DNA of 64,000 nt, taken from Orobanche coerulescens (taxonomy: Eukaryota > Streptophyta > Magnoliopsida > Lamiales > Orobanchaceae). The DNA lies in contig CM065805.1 of assembly GCA_033398695.1 (NCBI GenBank), positions 167,439,787-167,503,786 on the forward strand. The letters run 5' to 3'. Shown here piece by piece: positions 25,020-38,665 of the stretch. The number at the start of each line of letters is the position of its first letter. Within the stretch, counting starts at the first letter, position 1. The notes beneath the pieces were generated by a model. It had not been told where the DNA came from, ran no database searches, and saw only the letters and a program-made list of their open reading frames with translations. A program made the translations under genes and the position numbers.

Positions 25020-25536
25020 TCACTGACTCATGCCACAAAAGGAAAATAACAACGCACATGTGGTCCTCGGGACCATATCAATCGCACACCCAAGTCCTCA
25101 CGACTCGGCGTCTCGGATTGAAATGAACAATTACCCAGTTATTAAAAAAATCTCGTACAACACCAAAAGGAAGGAAAAACACATCACACGACCTCAAATC
25201 TCAAGATTCTCGATACAATCATTACAAGATAGATCAACCATAAATGGTTCGCAACCACAGTACTAAAGTACGCACCGAGTCAAACATCAATCCAAAAATA
25301 AAGAAAGAAATTAAGGCTACATCTCAAATGTATCCAAAATCAACATCCTCAGTCATCGAACTCCTCGATCTGATCGACTCGAGGAAGATCCAAATCGAGC
25401 TCGCCGCTCCTCCTCTAGTGTCCATACTTCGGCTCCCGAAGCCGTCGACCCCTTGGATGGAGTACGGTGAAGCAACAAAATCTCTCGAGGCCCGTGAGCT
25501 TCCTTGAGATCTACGGCATTAGAACCCCTGCAGTAT

Positions 25537-26652
25537 TTACGAAGGTGTCCCGCCTCCCACACGAGAAAACAAGCAATAGACCGCATCGAGCACCGAGTGC
25601 TGCGATGTCTGTGTATCACGATTAAAGCAAACAACGGTCGAACCGTCGCACGAGAAGAAGATGCTTTTCCGGCCACGAGGACGACTAGAAAAGCGACCTC
25701 CTAGGCGTCGGAGCCCGATGTCCCTCAGAATGAACCGGCATCCTAGTCCTCTCTCGGAAGGCGAAGGGTTCTTCCGAGCAAGCTCCTTGATCAAAAGCTC
25801 TGCTCCAAGAGCCTTCTCGATGAATTCACCAAGTGAATTGCAATTATGGTTGAACAACTGCATCCTCAACTGCGGGTTCAGCCTCTTGCTAAAATACTTG
25901 ATCTTATCCGCCTCAGTACGGATAACAGATGAAGCAAACTGAAGGAGTCCCTGAAACTTCTCCGCAATAACAATAACACCCTCGTCCTCGACGGATTCGG
26001 GGTTCAAAACCTCTGACAACTTGGCTTCACGGAGTGGAGCCGGATAATACCTCTCTAACATGAGAGTCTTAAACTCACTCCAAGCACAATCACGATCGGT
26101 GGGTTTTACAGAAAGCCACCAAGAATAAGCGCCTTTACTCAAATAATAAGCCGCTACTGCCACCTTACTCTCTTCCGGACACTGAACCATGTCGAAGAGT
26201 TTATCAAAATGTTCAAGCCAATGAACAATATCAGCTGGTTCCGACGAACCCTCAAAAATAGGTGGCCTCTGACGAGAGATGTCGCCGATAATTTGACTCA
26301 CTCTCCTGGCCTGTCCATAGAACGGCACCTGGAGTCCCTGCTGCTGTGTACCACGAACCATCGAGGTCTGCATGGTTTCCATTATCTGCGTCATCTGAGT
26401 CATCTGGGTCATCATGCCCTTCATAAGCAAGAAAGGGTCGATGTCAGTCTGATCGACTCCTCGAGTATGACGTTCCGAAGGGGAACCGGTCGCATAAGTC
26501 ACATCTCCGGCTGAATTCTGATCCATATCGGCACCCGTACGCGTATAAACATGAGGTTCTGGGTTTCGGCTTGCTCTGCAGCCTTTACCCCCTCTGCTAC
26601 GTCCTCGGATTCCTCTTTCCATACTGAAAGAATAACGTTCGATCATGAACAA
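25537..26652 (-). CDS. gag: Retrotransposon Gag (capsid) protein, element C copy 2
   Basis: 371 codons; the alternative start MERGIRGR at codon 11 is as plausible as the first Met. Residues 1-70 are basic and Gly/Arg-rich, 80-100 carry a Met-Thr-Gln repeat, and about 128-260 match the retrotransposon gag (capsid) domain: PPIFEGSSEPADIVHWLEHF, then a YYLSKGAYSWWLSV helix and FKTLMLERYYP. The zinc knuckle after residue 341 is disturbed (CFNR where copy 1 has CFNC), and residues about 299-321 are read in a shifted frame relative to copy 1. Gag would form cytoplasmic particles that package the RNA. With no pol in the element, RT and integrase must come from a relative. Confidence 0.88.
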   Translation of the reverse strand: MFMIERYSFSMERGIRGRSRGGKGCRASRNPEPHVYTRTGADMDQNSAGDVTYATGSPSERHTRGVDQTDIDPFLLMKGMMTQMTQMTQIMETMQTSMVRGTQQQGLQVPFYGQARRVSQIIGDISRQRPPIFEGSSEPADIVHWLEHFDKLFDMVQCPEESKVAVAAYYLSKGAYSWWLSVKPTDRDCAWSEFKTLMLERYYPAPLREAKLSEVLNPESVEDEGVIVIAEKFQGLLQFASSVIRTEADKIKYFSKRLNPQLRMQLFNHNCNSLGEFIEKALGAELLIKELARKNPSPSERGLGCRFILRDIGLRRLGGRFSSRPRGRKSIFFSCDGSTVVCFNRDTQTSQHSVLDAVYCLFSRVGGGTPS

Positions 26653-27108
26653 AGCTCAAATATGCCTCAACGGCCAATCCACAATGCTAAGTCATTAGCC
26701 AAACATGAATATACATACTCAACAAATAAACAATCACTTCATATATGCTAATTATAGCCAATACTGGGCCGACACGCTCCAAAGCAATTAATCATGAATG
26801 GGTCGTAACACAATGTTACATACAGATTTCAACAAAACATGCATAATCAATGGCATATTGAATGTATGAACATACAAGAGAATCGAGTCCTTACACAGGT
26901 CATACGAAGCTTCGAGGTCTTGCGATACTAGTCTTCATCGACGACGACTCGATGAAAGAATGACTCATACAGTCGTTCAACTACCACGACTCACAATGCC
27001 TGACTGTCCAGATTGTCAAAACCTGACAGTCCACTACTACCGCGTCGGTAGAACCACATAACTCACATATCAGGGTACATCACAACCCAACGCTCTAATA
27101 CCATCTTC

Positions 27109-30100
27109 TGTAACACCCCCAAATCCTATTGGGTTATTACAGTGCCGTGGACCCCACACCAGGAGATCCACCAGGCTAACACGACCAAAAATACAACTGA
27201 CCAAAAGGGGAATCACAATCCCTACACTGACATCCAACATAATATTCCGATATGGAATTTCAATGACAACAGTGGACCTACATGGCCCAAATAAATTACA
27301 ACGACATCGACGAGCCTTGCTCGGATAATACAAAATGACAATAACTGATAAAACTGGAGTACTCCAACTGTCTGACTGACATGAACACCAAACATCTCGA
27401 ACTAGTATCGCTTGAATGCCTCGTCGCCACCGTCATGCCCCTGTGTCTCAACTCTCTCCTCGCAAGCACCTAAAACATGAAAACATGTTCCGCCCCCGGG
27501 TCGATCATCCAGATAATGATTATCAAATACATGTACAACATGATATGCATCCAAGGCGAGAATGAATAGTATAGTAATGGTAATACGAGATGCTCACAAA
27601 CCAAAGTAAGAATCGAGCATTCGTGGAATACTATGCTCACGGCATCCGATCAATACTGCTCAACGAGTTAGAACACAAGTGCCCAACGGCGAATCATCAA
27701 TCTGAGAACACAACAATACATCACCCGAAGGTAACCCGCCAAACAACTGAAATAGATACGAATCACAATGCCCGAAGGCTCAGCGGGAATACCGATACAT
27801 CACAATGGCCTTAACGAGCGACCAGAAAAGTGTTTATCATCATAATACCACGAATGTCACTCGGCCAAGTGTCAATCACCACAATGGCGAAGCCAAAACA
27901 GCCGAAGTTGTACCAATGAGGGCGAAGCCACGAAGCCGTATCACAATGAGATCATCCAGATGGCCGTGACCTGCTGAATTGCAGTCTTTGAAACCAACCG
28001 CGAGGTTCAAGCCCCAGACTTACCCATAATGAGATCACCCGGTGGCCGTGACCCTCTTGGCGTAGGTGTTGGGAAACCAACCGCGAAGGTTCAAGCCCCA
28101 AGCTTACCCATAATGAGATCATTAACATGGCCGTGACCCTCTTGAATCGTAGGTGTTGGGAAACCAACCGCGAAGGTTCAAGCCCCAAGCTTACCCATAA
28201 TGAGATCATTAACATGACCGTGACCTCTTGAATTGTAGGTGTTGGGAAACCAACCGCGAAGGTTCAAGCCCCAAGCTTACCCATCGAGCACTAGCGAGAC
28301 TAGCCTCCAAAACATAATTAATCACAACAAGAACAATCCCAAGATTACCAAACTCACAAGAATAACGACATCTTTGCCTTGAGTCGGCCAACACGACAAC
28401 AATAACTCACGGATGGGCTCCGTCACGGCGGTCCCAATTTAAATACCTCATTGCCTTGGAATGGCCAATCGATCACAACAACTCAACGGATGGAAACTAT
28501 CGACAGCGGTCTCAAATCAATACATCGATTACCTTTAGAAGCGGTCAATCGATAACGATGACACAACGGATGGGAATTATCTTGATAATCCCAATTAAAT
28601 ATGTCGATTGCCTTAGAACGGTTAATCGATAACCAATGATATACAACGGATGGGAATTATCTTGATAATCCCGATTAAATACATCGATTACCTTAGAGCG
28701 GTTAATCGATAACCAATGATACAACGGATGGGAATTATCTTGATAATCCCAATTAAATACATCGATTAACTTAGAACGGTTAATCGATAACCAATGATAC
28801 AACGGATGGGAATTATCTTGATAATCCCAATTAAATCCATCGATTAACTTAGAGCGGTTAATCGATAACCAATGATACGGTAGAATAGATATCCGGCGTT
28901 TTAAACCGACCACGAAAGCAGATATGATAACGAATATATCAAACGCCTTCAATCGGCCAATGCAACATCATAGTAATAGTTCGATTCGATAATAACGATT
29001 CAACGATGCCTCGAGCGACATTAGCGTCAACAATAATAATTGATACATCGATACATGAACCTATCGACAACAAGAATCTCAATGCCTTAAACCGGCCGTT
29101 AACGAATAACAATCACAAGCTGGTAAAATCACCGAAGGGTATTGTATCAAACAATCCCCAAATATCAATAAATCACGAAGAGACTATGTCTCGAAATGAT
29201 ACAACGCATTCATACACATATATGATAACATTAATCTCATTGACCAGTACAAGTATAAAACTTGCCTCAAACCAAAGGCGAGAAAGTCCTTCCACGATCT
29301 ACGTCCTGGCACGAAACGACGAACGGCGCCTCCCGACGATCACCAACACTCGAACAACCTTGAATGAAAACGATTCATTCAAAAACACAAAATCAATAGA
29401 AAACAACGACAAGGACAAAGCCCGATTCAAACACGAATCGATCACACCGCACGAACGAATATCATAGTCCTCAACTATGAATTCTAACATTCTCCAACAC
29501 CTCGATGATCAATTAACATGATCATTACGTTCTTAACACTTGTGAAATCCATTCAACAAGATTCATTTAAGAACAATCATCAAAACAAACATCTCAAAGT
29601 GATAATATCACCAATATCATCGAATTGATCCTCCTACAATGATAATATTATCAATATTATCATTATCACCCAAGAACATCATCAACTCAATAACCATGAT
29701 GTAAAATAAAAATCCTTCATCATAACCTCATGAATTCGGATTAAACCACAAGATTCACTCAACCATTTCCAAATTATGATAATCATCTCCTAAATCATCA
29801 TAAATCCTTACTAAAATGGTTAAAATCTTACAAGAACACCACCAACAATAATAATCATCTCAAGACTATGTTAATCATATAACAATCTTAACATAATCTT
29901 TCCTAGACATGATTAAAACCTCCAAACAATCTAAAACATCAAGAACATAATCAAACTCAAGCTATACCAACATGTTCTTCATCAAAAGTTTATCAAAACC
30001 ATGAAGAATCATGATATACTCCATGAATCAAACAATACCGAAGAAAACAACAACAACAACTCGAAAATCACTTGAAGAACAAGAGATTGAGGGAACTTAC

Positions 30101-30889
30101 CAAAGAAGAACAAGAAGAAGCCTCCAAACACCAAAGGGGCACCAACAAGCTTCCAACTTCAAGCTTCAATCCAAGCTAGGATGATCAAGATCGAGTTGGA
30201 AGAGGCTAAACATCAATAACAAGTCCAAACGGACGGTTCTAGGGAGAGAAAAAGTGTTTTGGTTCGTGAGGAAATGAAAGACGAAACCAAGATAAATAGA
30301 CTGACCAATTCATTACGTACATTATACACTATGGTTAACGTACGTAAGAGGCATTACGTACGCTATACTAAGACATTAACGTACGTAATGAAAAATCCAG
30401 AACTAACTGGACTAAAATACGAAGGCCTTAACGTACGTAAAAAAGAACTTATTACGTACGTTAAGAAGACCTACATTACGTACGTAGAGCTCACCTCTTA
30501 ACGTACGTAAGGGTCCGTTGACTGCAATAGTGAGATCCGATCGGAAGATGCTCGGACCCACCGGCCGAAAGTGACTACGAGGAAGGTTCCTGCCACCTAC
30601 CAAGCATTACGTACGTAACCTTATAGGCATAACGTCGTAATACTCAGCCCATAACGTCGTAAGTCTACCCATGTAGCGTACGTTAAAGCTAGTGTACTTA
30701 GCCAAAAATCCAAACTCTCCAACCATCATTCAAACGACGAAACTAACTGACGACAAGTATAATATTTCGATCCCGAAATATTCCAATACAATATACATTG
30801 TATCAGTCAAAACAACAACACTTGTACAATTCCAAATGAATATGTACAACTCAACGATAATACGAAAAAAATTATCTCCGGATATTACA
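27109..30889 (-). repeat. Element C, LTR 3
   Basis: Same structure as LTRs 1 and 2, 3781 bp. It shares with LTR 4 several variants against LTRs 1-2 (CATCTTTGCC for CATGCTGCC, CCTCATTGCC for CCTCGACTGCC), nearly all at CTG or CG positions. Its 79-bp repeats read CTTGATAATCCC rather than CTTCGATAATCCC. Confidence 0.92.
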
Positions 30890-33337
30890 TACTCCCCCTT
30901 AAAAAGAGTTTCGTCCCGAAACTCGGGGTGCAAAAACACGAGTACGAACTATCCATCGGGATAAGAAAACAACATCTCCAGAATACTCCTCACTGCGAAC
31001 CACTTCGCCCGAGTAATCGGGCCAACCCCACGGGTTCCCGCGTCTCCTCTGCTGAACACGTCGAAAAACAAGGGATAAAATACTCAATCAAGTGCGAGAT
31101 CAATCGAATCATAACTCCTCCGTCAGAGACCAGCCAGAAGTCGCACCACCCGCAAGACTCGTAACACCGGCGTACACACCCCGCGGGTGCCGCCGATTAT
31201 ACATGTCTACAATCATCGGTGTACACTTCCCGGTTCTCATCGACATCGGACTCCAATGCAATCACCGACTCATGCCACAAAAGGAAAATAACAACGCACA
31301 TGTGGTCCTCGGGACCATATCAATCGCACACCCAAGTCCTCACGACTCGGCGTCTCGGATTGAAATGAACAATTACCCAGTTATTAAAAAAATCTCGGTA
31401 CAACACCAAAAGGAAGGAAAAACACATCACACGACCTCAAATCTCAAGATTCTCGGATACAATCATTACAAGATAGATCAACCATAAATGGTTCGCAACC
31501 ACAGTACTAAAGTACGCAGGAGTCAAACATCAATCCGAAAAATAAAGAAAGAAATTAAGGCTACATCTCAAATGTATCCAAAATCAACATCCTCCAGTCA
31601 TCGAACTCCTCGATCTGATCGACTCGAGGAAGATCCAAATCTGAGCTCGCCGCTCCTCCTCTAGTGTCCATACTTCGGCTCCGAAGCCCGATCGACCCCT
31701 TGGATGGAGTACGGGTGAAGCAACAAAATCTCTCGAGGCCCGTGAGCTTCCTTGAGATCTGGCATTAGAACCCTGCGGTATTTACGAAGGTGACCTGCCT
31801 CCCACACGAGAAAACAAGCAATAGACCGCATCGAGCACCGAGTCTGCGATGTCTATTGTATCACGATTAAAGCAAACAACGGTCGAACCCGTCGCTGAGA
31901 AGAAGATGCTTTCCCGGCCACGAGGACGACTAGAAAGCGACCTCTGAGACGTCGGAGCCCGATGTCCCTGCAGATGAACCGGCATCCTAGTCCTCTCTCT
32001 GGAAGAAAGCGAAGGGTTCTTCCGAGCAAGCTCCTTGATCAAAAGCTCTGCTCCAAGAGCCTTCTCGATGAATTCACCAAGTGAATTGCAATTATGGTTG
32101 AACAAGCGCATCCTCAAGCTGCGGGTTCGACCTCTTGCTAAAATACTTGATCTTATCCGCCTCGGTACGGATAACGGATGAAACAAGCGAAGGAGTCACT
32201 GAAACTTCTCGCAATAACAATAACACCCTCGTCCTCGACCAGTTCGGGTTCAAAACCTCGACAACTTGGCTTCACGGAGTGGGCCGGATAATACCTCTCT
32301 AACATGAGAGTCTTAAACTCACTCCAAGCACAATCACGATCGGTGGGTTTCTGAAAGCCACCAAGAATAAGCGCCTTTACTCAAATAATAAGCCGTTCTC
32401 GCCACCTTACTCTCTTAGGACCTTTGAACCATGTCGAAGAGTTTATCAAAATGTTCAAGCCAATGAACAATATCATTTGGTTCCGACGAACCCTCAAAAA
32501 TAGGTGGCCTCGGCGAGAGATGTCGCCGATAATTTGACTCACTCTCTGGCTGTCCATAGAACGGCACTGGAGTCCTGGCTGCGTGTACCATGAACCATCG
32601 AGTGCATGGTTTCCATTATCTGCGTCATCCCGAGTCATACGGGTCATCATGCCCTTCATAAGCAAGAAAGGGTCGATGTCGGTCGATCGACTCCTCGAGT
32701 ATGACGTTAGAAGGGGAACCGGTCGCATAAGTCACATCTCGGCTGAATTCTGATCCATATCGGCACCCGTGCGCGTATAAACATGAGGTTACGGGTTTCG
32801 ACTTGCTCTGCGGACCTTTACCCCCTGCGCTACGTCCTCGGATTCCTCTTTCCATCTTGAAAGAATAACGTTCGATCATGAACAAAGCTCAAATATGCCT
32901 CAACGGCCAATCCACAATGCTAAGTCATTAGCCAAACATGAATATACATACTCAACAAATAAACAATCACTTCATATATGCTAATTATAGCCAATCTTTT
33001 GGGCCGACACGCTCCAAAGCAATTAATCATGAATGGGTCGTAACAATGTTACATCTGATTTCAACAAAACATGCATAATCAATGGCATATTGAATGTATG
33101 AACATACAAGAGAATCGAGTCCTTACGGGTCATACGAAGCTTCGAGGTCTTGCGATACTAGTCTTCATCGGCGACGACTCGATGAAAGAATGACTCATCT
33201 GATCGTTCAACTACCACGACTCACAATGATACTGTTGTCAGTTGTCAAAACCTGACAGTCCACTACTACCGCGTCGGTAGAACCACATAACTCACATATC
33301 AGGGTACATCACAACCCAACGCTCTGATACCATCTTC
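30890..33337 (-). mobile_element. Element C, interior 3
   Basis: Polypurine block at 30890-30925, frameshifted gag, primer-binding site at 33321-33332. It is the most divergent of the three at CAG/CTG sites, for example ATCTGATCG where copy 1 has ATACAGTCG. Confidence 0.86.
31782..32885 (-). pseudogene. gag: Element C gag, copy 3 (frameshifted)
   Basis: Pieces at 32625-32885 (N-terminus MFMIERYSFKMERGIRGR), 32381-32728 and 31782-32186 (capsid tail and zinc-knuckle start) correspond to the intact copy. At least three frameshifts separate them, again near CTG/CAG and CCG triplets. In product terms it matches the other copies. Confidence 0.8.
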
Positions 33338-36228
33338 TGTAACACCCCCAAATCCTATTGGGTTATTACAGTGCCGTGGACCCCACACCAGGAGATCCAC
33401 CAGGCTAACACGACCAAAAATACAACTGACCAAAAGGGGAATCACAATCCCTACACTGACATCCAACATAATATTCCGATATGGAATTTCAATGACAACA
33501 GTGGACCTACATGGCCCAAATAAATTACAACGACATCGACGAGCCTTGCTCGGATAATACAAAATGACAATAACTGATAAAACTGGAGTACTCCAACTGT
33601 CTGACTGACATGAACACCAAACATCTCGAACTAGTATCGCTTGAATGCCTCGTCGCCACCGTCATGCCCCTGTGTCTCAACTCTCTCCTCGCAAACACCT
33701 AAAACATGAAAACATGTTCCGCCCCACGGGTCGATCATCCAGATAATGATTATCAAATACATGTACAACATGATATGCATCCAAAGGGCAGAATGAATAG
33801 TATAGTAATGGTAATACGAGATGCTCACAAACCAAAGTAAGAATCGAGCATTCGTGGAATACTATGCCCACGGCATCCGATCAATACTGCTCAACGGGTT
33901 AGAACACAAGTGCCCAACGGCGAATCATCAATACAGAACACAACAATACATCACCCGAAGGTAACCCAAGCCAAACCTTTGAAATAGATACGAATCACAA
34001 TGCCCGAAGGCTCAGCGGGAATACCGATACATCACAATGGCCTTAACGAGCATGCCAAGTGTTTATCATCATAATACCACGAATGTCACTCACCGAAGCT
34101 GTCAATCACCACAATGGCCCGAAGCCAAAACAGCCCGAAGTTGTACCAATGAGGGCGAAGCCACGCACGAAGCCGTATCACAATGAGATCATCCAATGGC
34201 CGTGACCTGCTTGAATTGCGAGTCTTTGGGAAACCAACCGCGAGGTTCAAGCCCCAGACTTACCCATAATGAGATCACCCGGTGGCCAGTGACCCTCTTG
34301 AATCAGTAGGTGTTGGGAAACCAACCGCGAAGGTTCAAGCCCCAAGCTTACCCATAATGAGATCATTAACATGACCGTGACCCTCTTGATCGTAGGTGTT
34401 GGGAAACCAACCGCGAAGGTTCAAGCCCCAAGCTTACCCATAATGAGATCATTAACATGACCGTGACCTCTTGAATTGTAGGTGTTGGGAAACCAACCGC
34501 GAAGGTTCAAGCCCCAAGCTTACCCATCGAGCACTAGCGAGACTAGCCTCCAAAACATAATTAATCACAACAATCCCAAGATTACCAAACTCACAAGAAT
34601 AACGACATCTTTGCCTTGAGTCGGCAACACGACAACAATAACTCACGGATGGGCTCGTCCACGGCGGTCCCAATTTAAATACCTCATTGCCTTGGAATGG
34701 CCAATCGATCACAACAACTCAACGGATGGAAACTATCCTTGGCGGTCTCAAATCAATACATCGATTACCTTTAGAACGGTCAATCGATAACGATGACACA
34801 ACGGATGGGAATTATCTTGATAATCCCGATTAAATATGTCGATTGCCTTAGAAGCGGTTAATCGATAACCAATGATACAACGGATGGGAATTATCTTCGA
34901 TAATCCCAATTAAATACATCGATTACCTTAGAACGGTTAATCGATAACCAATGATACAACGGATGGGAATTATCTTCGATAATCCCAATTAAATACATCG
35001 ATTAACTTAGAACGGTTAATCGATAACCAATGATACAACGGATGGGAATTATCTTCGATAATCCCAATTAAATACATCGATTAACTTAGAGCGGTTAATC
35101 GATATCCAATGATACGGTAGAATAGATATCCCGGCGTTTTAAACCGACCACCGAAACAGATATGATAACGAATATATCAAACGCCTTCAGTCGGCCAATG
35201 CAACATCATAGTAATAGTTCCAATTCGATAATAACAATTCAACGATGCCTCAGAACGACATTAGCGTCAACAATAATAATTGATACATCGATACCGCGAA
35301 CCGGCTATCGACAACAAGAATCTCAATGCCTTAAACCGGCCGTTAACGAATAACAATCACAACTGGTAAAATCACCGAAGGGTATTGTATCAAACAATCC
35401 CCAAATATCAATAAATCACGAAGAGACTATGTCTCGAAATGATACAACGCATTCATACACATATATGATAACATTAATCTCATTGACCAGTACAAGTATA
35501 AAACTTGCCTCAAACCAAAGGCGAGAAAGTCCTTCCACGATCTACGTCCTGGCACGAAACGACGAACGGCGCCTCCCGATGATCACCAACACTCGAACAA
35601 CCTTGAATGAAAACGATTCATTCAAAAACACAAAATCAATAGAAAACAACGACAAGGACAAAGCCCGATTCAAACACGAATCGATCACACCGCACGAACG
35701 AATATCATAGTCCTCAACTATGAATTCTAACATTCTCCAACACCTCGATGATCAATTAACATGATCATTACGTTCTTAACACTTTTGAAATCCATTCAAC
35801 AAGATTCATTTAAGAACAATCATCAAAACAAACATCTCAAAGTGATAATATCACCAATATCATCGAATTGATCCTCCTACAATGATAATATTATCAATAT
35901 TATCATTATCACCCCAAGAACATCATCAACTCAATAACCATGATGTTTGAAATAAAAATCCTTCATCATAACCTCATGAATTCGGATTAAACCACAAGAT
36001 TCACTCAACCATTTCCAAATTATGATAATCATCTCCTAAATCATCATAAATCCTTACTAAAATGGTTAAAATCTTACAAGAACACCACCAACAATAATAA
36101 TCATCTCAAGACTATGTTAATCATATAACAATCTTAACATAATCTTTCCTAGACATGATTAAAACCTCCAAACAATCTAAAACATCAAGAACATAATCAA
36201 ACTCAAGCTATACCACACTACTACAAAA

Positions 36229-36680
36229 ATAGCCAAAGAGACCTGTCCAAATAGGCCTAAGAGACCTCCTGTGGACGGGTCTCTATCTCAGCGGTCTCTT
36301 TGATAAAGAGACCGCCTGTAATGAGGAGGTCTCTTTGTTAGAAATAAGAGACCTTTCTTTAGACAAATCGGGTCTCTTAGAGTAGAGGATGGCAGAAAAA
36401 AATAATAGGAAAAGAGACCCCCTATTTAAGAAATGGGGTTTCTTTGATATATGAAAGAGACCCACCCTTGGTATATCAAACCCTATATTTATAATACCAG
36501 GTCTCTTTGATATATCAAAGAGACCCTATATTTATAACATCAGGTCTCTTTGGTATATCAAAGAGACCCTATATTTATAATACCAGGTCTCTTTTATATT
36601 TATTATTTATTAATTATTATTTCTAAGAGACCCATTTGTACACCCAACGTTTGTACACCCAACGAGTCTCTTATAATTTT
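36229..36680. repeat. CACTA left subterminal repeats
   Basis: About 15 copies of AAGAGACC or its complement. Pairs of them form palindromes, including a perfect 26-bp one at 36500-36525 (GGTCTC...GAGACC around GATATATC) and an imperfect one 43 bp later at 36543-36568. Subterminal repeats of CACTA elements are the binding sites of their transposase. Confidence 0.85.
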
Positions 36681-37084
36681 TTATTTTTTCAAAAAAAAAT
36701 ACTGAGCATATACAGCATTAATTTCCAATAATAATTTCATTATGCCCATTGATATATAAATGCATACAACATTGAGCATATACAATATAAAATAACTCAA
36801 TAATACTCAAAATCAACATTAAATCTGCTGAATAATTCCATAATAATTCATACAATATAAGATAACCCTCACGAATAATTTCTATTATTTTACATCAACT
36901 GTAATATTAAAAAAAAAATGTTACAATAAAAAACGTAAATCTACAATGGATCACAAAAAACTACAGGTAGATTATTTCTTCTTCTACCTATAATTCACAC
37001 TACATTTCAAAGAACTCAATCTTGATCTTAAAATACAAAATTCCTTACATGATATCATTACACTATTACGTACTGAAATGGAAT

Positions 37085-37480
37085 CTTTGTCCAGACGAGA
37101 GCGAGAGCTAGAGACAAAGACAGAGTAGTGGGTGATTGGAGCCCAAAGCGTATAGGTAACTTGTTAGAAATTCACCGCTTGACTATTTTCCGCCGCCGGT
37201 GCACAGGACAATGCGAGACGCCATTGCCGATTACTCGGACGGTCAACCCTGAAACTCGAATCCCCAAGCACCCCGTTTGCAAAGATGATAGGGCTGCAAT
37301 CGCCCTTCTCTGTCCGACTCGATTTTCACCGCATCAGCGGAACCAAAGGATCCCAGTCGGCCGCTGCCGCCATCTCACCACCAAACCCGGTCGCGGACAA
37401 CAAAAATGAGCGGATCGTAGCTCCTCCTCCGTTACATCGATTCGGCGGTCGTCGGGCCGATTTCACTCCTTTGTGATGTT
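37085..37480. other. GC-rich exon-like block inside CACTA
   Basis: This stretch stands out from AT-rich flanks by its GC content and absence of the subterminal motif. Plus-strand frames (37128-37409, 37285-37476) and the minus strand all look protein-like, so strand and product are uncertain. It may be a captured host gene fragment, which CACTA elements are known to carry. I do not recognise the product. Confidence 0.35.
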
Positions 37481-38039
37481 AATTAGGAGAATTACAATAT
37501 AACCTACGTCTTTTACACTTCCAATATTTTGCAACAAATTCGAGAGACATAGTAAAGGCGATAAATAATTTTCAAAGAGTTATATAGTAATAAAGACAAA
37601 ATACACCGAATATTTTGCAGTGTGATTTTGCATGCATCATCATCACTTAAAGGCAAATTCTCAATGGTCTCTTGCGAAATTTCCAAAAATCCAATGGATC
37701 AAAAATACGAAACACCTAAAAGAAAGAAAAGAGCAAGTCTAGCAAAACTATACACTGAATCATCTCTCTGAAAATATACTATTTTCGGACTTGTGGGACG
37801 TTATGTTTGAAGCTTAATCCCATCTTGCCTTTGGACGATGAATGAACGTCTGGAAGAACACTTGCAAAAAGACAGTTAAATCAAATGACAATTAGTTGTT
37901 AATAACACCAATAGATTTTCTAACTTATTTACACCTAGACGCATGAGGGTTGATAAAATGATTGATAAAATGATTTAAGATTTCTGTAATAATGAATTAA
38001 GGATAATACATGACCAAAGCTTGTGACACTTACAACATG

Positions 38040-38665
38040 GCCAAATCTGACCACGGTCCCTAGATAACATCTAAAAGCTACATGGACTACCTGTTTACGT
38101 TGTCACATATAGGGACAAGGTATTCACTAGCAATTTCTGGAAGGAGCTTTTCAAAATACTGGGGTCAGCTAAACATGTCTACTACCTATCACCCCCACGT
38201 AGATGGATAGACATAACGAGTCAATCAATGCCTAGAGACCTACCCCAGATGCATGACCCACTATGATCCTAAACTTTGGGATAAATGGTTTTCGTTAGCA
38301 GAATTTTGTTATACTACCAACTATCATAACGATATCAAGTCTACCATTTTGAAGACCTATATGGCTATGCGCCACCTTCCGTATCCCTAAATCCTTATTT
38401 TCACAACACACATAGTATGGAACTATATGCTGATACAAGCATGCAAGAAAGTAGTTTCGAAATTTGGGATCAAGTTTACCTGAAGCTGCGACCGTTTTGC
38501 TAGAATTTTGTTTCTCTCGCAAAACATCAAATTAGCCGCAGTATTACGGTTCTTTCACTATCATAGAAAAATCGATAAGTCGCTTACAAATTGGATCTAG
38601 TAGAGTACGGCAAAATACATCATGTGTTCCATGTATCCTTACCAAGATGAAAATTGGGTTCCAAA
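38040..38665 (+). pseudogene. Decayed Ty3/gypsy integrase fragment
   Basis: Translated with stops and frameshifts, the plus strand gives the usual order of a gypsy integrase. SDHGP comes first, then a FWKEL-like segment, MSTTYHP followed by DG (TYHPQTDGQTE motif), NQCLETYPRC, and LAEFCYTTNYH. After these come the VYLKL-type GPY region and a final YKLDL...HHVFHVS. The stops show it is long dead. It lies inside the CACTA element and in a different gypsy lineage style from element E. Confidence 0.8.

Larger units (their letters stand above)
24641..27108 (-). mobile_element. Element C, interior 2 (best preserved)
   Basis: Polypurine block at 24641-24680, the 371-codon gag, then the primer-binding site region at 27092-27103, where one base differs from the usual (GCTCTAATACCA instead of GCTCTGATACCA). 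No pol motif is present. It is the only one of the three interiors with a long open gag. Confidence 0.88.
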
